A stretch of DNA of 9,646 nucleotides. It comes from an uncultured Synergistia bacterium. GTDB taxonomy: Bacteria; Eremiobacterota; SpSt-956; JAKJGF01. Shown piece after piece: positions 7,289 through 9,646 of this stretch (its first letter is position 1; every line of letters starts with the position of its first letter). The stretch covers positions 1 to 9,646 of the forward strand of contig CALARM010000633.1 of the NCBI GenBank assembly GCA_937888925.1, read 5' to 3'. The notes under the pieces are model-generated. The model had not been told where the DNA came from. It saw only the letters and a program-made list of their open reading frames with translations, and did no database searches. The translations under genes and the position numbers were made by a program.

Positions 7289-7315
7289 ATTATATTTATC
7301 GGCATAAAGTATCAA
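7289..7315 (-). promoter_or_regulatory. Candidate promoter of the EF-hand-like gene
   Basis: On the minus strand TTGATA (7315-7310) is followed after 15 nt by a perfect TATAAT (7294-7289). The spacer is short. Transcription would begin near 7282 and give a 5' leader of about 75 nt before GTG 7206. The spacer contains TGCCGATAA, one copy of the element that also occurs in the divergent promoter. Confidence 0.35.
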
Positions 7316-7351
7316 AAATTCACCTTTTTCTTGCATAAATTCTGCCGGTAA
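7296..7351. repeat. Inverted pair of TGCCG(A/G)TAA in a divergent promoter region
   Basis: TTATCGGCA (7296-7304) and TGCCGGTAA (7343-7351) are inverted copies with one difference. Read in the direction of each divergent gene, each copy lies just upstream of that gene's candidate -10 box. They could be operator half-sites for the neighbouring HTH protein or a shared promoter element. Function is inferred only from position. Confidence 0.4.
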
Positions 7352-7360
7352 TGGTAAAAT
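7331..7360 (+). promoter_or_regulatory. Candidate promoter of the HTH/coiled-coil gene
   Basis: TTGCAT (7331-7336, weak -35) is followed after 18 nt by TAAAAT (7355-7360, 5 of 6 match to the -10 consensus), with TGG just before the -10 box. Transcription would start near 7367, about 20 nt before the ATG at 7388, leaving room for the AAAGGA ribosome binding site (7374-7379). TGCCGGTAA lies in the spacer. Confidence 0.45.
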
Positions 7361-7387
7361 ATTGAAAAATATGAAAGGATTTTATTG

Positions 7388-8158
7388 ATGGAATATTTTC
7401 TTACGATTCAGGATATAGTAAAGATAACAGGTAAAAGCAGGAATGCAATAAATAAATTTATTAAAAAAGGAATAATAAAATCCAGAAAATCTCTGAAAAC
7501 CGGTGCCTGTGAAGTTGAGAAAAAAGAACTTGAGAGATTTTTAGGCTATACTATTGAATGGCCTGCTGCCGGAGTGAGCGGAAATGAAGAAATTTCTTCC
7601 GACAGAGGCACCGGCGAAATAGCATCTAACGAAATTTTAAAGAGAACAATCAGAGAGATTCTGGAAGAAGAAATGAAATTACATAAACCTGAAGAGCTGT
7701 TTTATCGACTTGAAAAACTTGAAGAAACAGTTGAAAATCTCCTGGAAAAAAGAGAATTTTCATATGAAAAACTTCATGAAATCTTTATTGATAAGGAGTT
7801 ACCTGATAATATAAAACAGGTACTTATGGATAATGCAGAAAATATAAGGATATTGCAGAAAGAAAAAGAATCCCTTTTAAATACATTGAAAAAACTGGAT
7901 GAAGAAAATAGGAGTCTAAAATCACAGATAGATAAAAATAACAGATATGCCGATAGCATAGGAACAACTTTACTTGAAAATGCAGAAAATCTTCAGATTT
8001 TACAGAGAGAAGTGGAAACACTGAGAAAAGAGAAAGAAGGTCTTATGAGGGAAATGGAACGAGTAAAATGTAATGCGGAAGAAGAGAAAAAAATGATGTT
8101 ACAGGGCCTCAATACAAGAATAAAAGAAATTTCAAAACCATGGTGGAGAAATTTTTGA
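7388..8158 (+). CDS. HTH DNA-binding protein with long coiled coil and PWW tail
   Basis: This 256-residue protein starts with a MerR/excisionase-type helix-turn-helix (about 4-52: LTIQDIVKITGKSRNAINKF, then a KSRKSLKTGACEV wing and a KKELERFLG helix). After a linker, residues about 75-245 are almost wholly heptad-like coiled coil. An internal duplication centres on DNAENIRILQKE and ENAENLQILQRE, with the NAEN motifs (N149 and N198) 49 residues apart. The protein ends in KPWWRNF. HTH plus coiled coil plus a short Trp-rich tail resembles small plasmid or chromosome organising and segregation factors (pSK1 Par or KfrA-like) and MerR-like proteins of Gram-positive plasmids. That similarity is architectural only. 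It might instead be a local transcription regulator of the divergent EF-hand-like gene. ATG 7388 is chosen for AAAGGA 8 nt upstream; a TTG one codon earlier is also open. It lacks any effector-binding domain or enzyme motif. Confidence 0.8.
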   Translation: MEYFLTIQDIVKITGKSRNAINKFIKKGIIKSRKSLKTGACEVEKKELERFLGYTIEWPAAGVSGNEEISSDRGTGEIASNEILKRTIREILEEEMKLHKPEELFYRLEKLEETVENLLEKREFSYEKLHEIFIDKELPDNIKQVLMDNAENIRILQKEKESLLNTLKKLDEENRSLKSQIDKNNRYADSIGTTLLENAENLQILQREVETLRKEKEGLMREMERVKCNAEEEKKMMLQGLNTRIKEISKPWWRNF

Positions 8159-8160
8159 AC

Positions 8161-8206
8161 TGAGTCTTGAGACTTACTGTTTGATGAGTCTACTCCTTAA
8201 GACTTA
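8161..8206. repeat. Two tandem TGAGTCT...AGACTTA inverted pairs
   Basis: TGAGTCT/AGACTTA occurs at 8161-8176 (2-nt gap) and again at 8185-8206 (8-nt gap), starting 3 bp after the HTH gene stop. Each pair forms a 7-bp stem with one G-T wobble; the first cannot close its full stem with so small a loop. No T-run follows, so termination is possible but not typical. Paired protein-binding sites are an alternative. The rest of the gap up to 8341 holds no gene and no promoter that I trust. Confidence 0.4.
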
Positions 8207-8341
8207 TATATATGCTGCTATAAGCCTATTTTAGATTAACTGAGTCGGACATATTAAATTTAACATTTATGTGCCGATCTTAGAAATAAGAAGAATTATT
8301 ACATGGATGATTTTACATAAATATATGTCAGGGATGACTTC

Positions 8342-8350
8342 AAAGGAGGT
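8342..8350 (+). promoter_or_regulatory. Strong ribosome binding site of the repeat protein
   Basis: AAAGGAGGT is close to full anti-16S complementarity, and GGAGG ends 10 nt before ATG 8360. This strongly supports translation of the short repeat gene. Confidence 0.75.
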
Positions 8351-8359
8351 ACTGTAGTC

Positions 8360-8752
8360 ATGGTTAATAGCGCTACATCTCTACAGGGAAGTTATCCTGC
8401 TGTACAATCTACTGCTTCTATGGGCATCAATAAGATAACAAAAGAGATGGCAGCCAAAACGGCTCAGATAGGTAATCATGCAGAGAGTCTGAATATCAAG
8501 GTGAAAGATTCGATACCTTCCGCTGCTTCCATGAGTATCAATAAAGTAACGAAAGATATGGCGGCCAAAACGGCTCAGATAGGAAATAATGCTGAGAAGT
8601 TAAATATTAAAGTAGAAGATAATGTAGTTTCTACCGCTTCTATGAGTATCAATAAAGTAACGAAAGATATGAAAGAGAAAACTTCTCAGATAGGGGATAA
8701 TGAAATAGCCAGATTAACAGGTAGAGGCGGTAAGCTTAATATCTTTGTATGA
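8360..8752 (+). CDS. 130-residue protein of three 37-residue tandem repeats, unrecognised
   Basis: I do not recognise this family. After a 17-residue leader (MVNSATSLQGSYPAVQS) the protein consists of three units (about 18-54, 55-91, 92-130). The core is ASMxINKxTKxMxxKTxQIG followed by a NxAExLNIKV segment. The third unit has an insertion (EIARLTGRGG) before KLNIFV, which ends the protein. The units are Lys/Thr/Ala-rich with no cysteine, tryptophan, membrane segment or signal peptide. Units 1 and 2 differ at many codons without changing the residue (AAG/AAA, GCA/GCG, GGT/GGA). This points to selection on the protein and confirms that it is coding. A very strong ribosome binding site suggests high expression. 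A small structural, surface or binding protein is possible, but no function is shown. The TSLQxSY motif in the leader also occurs in the EF-hand-like protein. Confidence 0.8.
   Translation: MVNSATSLQGSYPAVQSTASMGINKITKEMAAKTAQIGNHAESLNIKVKDSIPSAASMSINKVTKDMAAKTAQIGNNAEKLNIKVEDNVVSTASMSINKVTKDMKEKTSQIGDNEIARLTGRGGKLNIFV
8411..8749 (+). repeat. Three tandem 111-bp coding repeats
   Basis: Units begin at 8411, 8522 and 8633, each exactly 111 bp apart. Units 2 and 3 share 30 identical bases (8531-8560 and 8642-8671), while unit 1 differs from unit 2 mainly at third codon positions. This indicates an older duplication for unit 1 and a more recent copy or gene conversion between units 2 and 3. The third unit diverges over its last half. 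Confidence 0.9.
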
Positions 8753-8775
8753 TTCCGGATTGTGGTGTCATCTGA

Positions 8776-8944
8776 CTGGCAACTATAGTTGCTTTGCCTG
8801 GTGCTCCGAAGAAAAATATCACGGTGCCACCCGTGTATTAATTGGCCTATCATGCAAAGTGGCATATGTAACCTGTATTTTTTATAAATGTTCCATTTTA
8901 AATTTTCGGAGGAGTGCCAGGCAGGTAAAGCCAGGGAATTTACG
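8776..8944. other. Possible structured RNA or inverted-repeat element in a gene-free gap
   Basis: The gap between the convergent genes (8753-8953) has no convincing gene. Its main feature is a long helix: 8793-8812 pairs with 8903-8925 over 20 pairs, including five G-U wobbles, with a single 3-nt bulge (GAG, 8912-8914). The core pairs are GCCTGG/CCAGGC and CTCCGAA/TTCGGAG. The enclosed 90 nt hold a CACGG/CCGTG hairpin (8820-8835) and a competing TGCCAC/GTGGCA pairing (8825-8830 with 8859-8864). Just outside lie the perfect palindrome GCAACTATAGTTGC (8779-8792), an outer CTGGC/GCCAG pair (8776-8780 with 8930-8934) and a GTAAA/TTTAC hairpin near 8926-8940. It matches no riboswitch class I can name. 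It could be an ncRNA on either strand, a 3' UTR structure, or a MITE-like repeat. Confidence 0.4.
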
Positions 8945-8953
8945 CCCCGTGCT

Positions 8954-9646
8954 CTATACTCCTATTACAGGTGAATGAGCCCCGCAGGATTCCGTATCTG
9001 TTTCTTTGCTCAGGTCAGACGGGTAAAAACCATACTGTCTTAAAATTTCCAGTTTCGGAAATATATTGTTTTTAAGATCTATATGGAAAAATCCGGGAAA
9101 CAGATAGGGATATTTTTTTATAAAATCGAAAATATATCTGTATTTATCGGAGATCGATATGTTTATGTAATTGCTTACTTCATGGCCTGTTATCATATAT
9201 TCGGGGAAGAGGTTCTCACAGAATTCAAGAGTTACTTTATCCTTATATTCTTTATATATTTCAGTCTGAGGGAGCAGGCAGAGAAGTGAAGGAAGTATCC
9301 TTGCTCCCATCATTCGAAAGGATATCATCTGAAAAACAGACTGATAGAAATCTTCCATATCTTCAAAGGGAAATCCCCACACGAAAAAGGCATCTACCCT
9401 GGGAAATATCTGAACTGCTTCCGTTATTATTCTGGCCGATTCTTCTGAAGTAAACCCTTTCTTCGTAAGTTTCAATACTCTGTCCGAGCCGGATTCTATG
9501 CCGAATCTGATCTCAATACAGCCTGCATCTGCCATCTGTTCCATTGTTACCCTGTCTGTCAGGTCAATACGTCCGAAGGCTTTCCATTTTATATTCAGTC
9601 CCGCTTCTTTTAAAGATTTGCAGAAAGACAAAACTCTTTTTTGAGA
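8954..9646 (-). CDS. Radical SAM protein, C-terminal part (runs off the window)
   Basis: The reading frame is open to the right edge, so this is the 3' part of a longer gene. The TTG at 9631 is just an internal leucine. The visible 230 residues match the latter half of the radical SAM barrel of the Elp3/MiaB-like, often B12-binding, class: KWKAFGRIDL, then MADAGCIEIRFGIESGSD with the GxESGs strand, KLTKKGFT, and FFVWGFPFED as the later GxPxE-like strand. The CxxxCxxC iron-sulfur motif and any cobalamin-binding domain would lie upstream, outside the window. The C-terminal 80 residues (rich in Tyr/Phe/Ile) resemble the helical tail of such proteins. Substrate and reaction cannot be told from this fragment; methylthio-, methyl- or rearrangement chemistry are all possible. 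The stop is TAG at 8956-8954, and downstream sequence enters the structured gap. Confidence 0.85.
   Translation of the reverse strand, partial: SQKRVLSFCKSLKEAGLNIKWKAFGRIDLTDRVTMEQMADAGCIEIRFGIESGSDRVLKLTKKGFTSEESARIITEAVQIFPRVDAFFVWGFPFEDMEDFYQSVFQMISFRMMGARILPSLLCLLPQTEIYKEYKDKVTLEFCENLFPEYMITGHEVSNYINISISDKYRYIFDFIKKYPYLFPGFFHIDLKNNIFPKLEILRQYGFYPSDLSKETDTESCGAHSPVIGV

Noticed and set aside
8411..8749. CRISPR-like or satellite interpretation of the 111-bp repeats
   Set aside because: The repeats are in frame, directly adjacent without spacers, and differ mainly at synonymous positions between units 1 and 2. They are therefore protein repeats.
8753..8953. Known riboswitch (cobalamin, c-di-GMP, glycine, TPP types considered)
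   Set aside because: None of their conserved boxes could be found, and the region lies downstream of both flanking genes rather than upstream of one.
8745..8978. 77-residue plus-strand ORF starting at TTG after the repeat gene
   Set aside because: It overlaps the end of the repeat gene and runs into the minus-strand radical SAM gene. It has no ribosome binding site, an odd Cys/Tyr-rich composition, and lies in the region that forms the long inverted repeat.
9083..9289. 68-residue plus-strand ORF within the radical SAM gene
   Set aside because: It is antisense to a clearly coding frame and has no ribosome binding site or recognisable motif.

Overview
The window is A/T-rich bacterial DNA with good Shine-Dalgarno sites (GGAGG-type) and standard bacterial promoters. 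No phage, plasmid, IS, CRISPR, tRNA or rRNA signature is visible. A long cytoplasmic PAS-rich hybrid kinase, FAD-dependent thymidylate synthesis and unusual EF-hand-like and repeat proteins without classical signal peptides suggest an uncultured, low-GC bacterium from a poorly sampled phylum. I cannot place it more precisely from sequence alone.

Layout from left to right. A 5'-nucleotidase/UshA-type metallophosphoesterase (222-1934, minus) is divergent from a four-PAS hybrid histidine kinase (2033-4903, plus). They share a short intergenic region with a near-consensus sigma70-type promoter for the nucleotidase, placed so that its mRNA would be leaderless. The kinase converges on a two-gene minus-strand operon: a dCMP deaminase (5651-6085) and, 13 nt further on, the FAD-dependent thymidylate synthase thyX (5035-5637). 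Together these make dTMP by dCMP -> dUMP -> dTMP. A 13-bp perfect-stem hairpin (6111-6151) separates this operon from the gene before it.

The right half is less ordinary. A protein with four EF-hand-like calcium loops (6211-7206, minus, probably starting at GTG) is divergent from an HTH-plus-coiled-coil protein ending in a PWW tail (7388-8158, plus). The element TGCCG(A/G)TAA lies just upstream of the candidate -10 box on both sides of their shared promoter region. Next is a 130-residue protein made almost entirely of three 37-residue tandem repeats (8360-8752, plus), which I do not recognise. It is followed by a roughly 200-bp gene-free stretch that can fold into a long helix with a 3-nt bulge (8793-8925) flanked by smaller hairpins, a candidate structured RNA or mobile inverted-repeat element. 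The window ends inside the C-terminal part of a radical SAM protein (8954-9646, minus).

The only clear metabolic pairing is dCMP deaminase with ThyX. The EF-hand-like protein, the 37-residue-repeat protein and the HTH/coiled-coil protein sit together, and the first two share a TSLQxSY motif at the N-terminus. They are the best candidates for something undescribed, but their function is not shown by the sequence.
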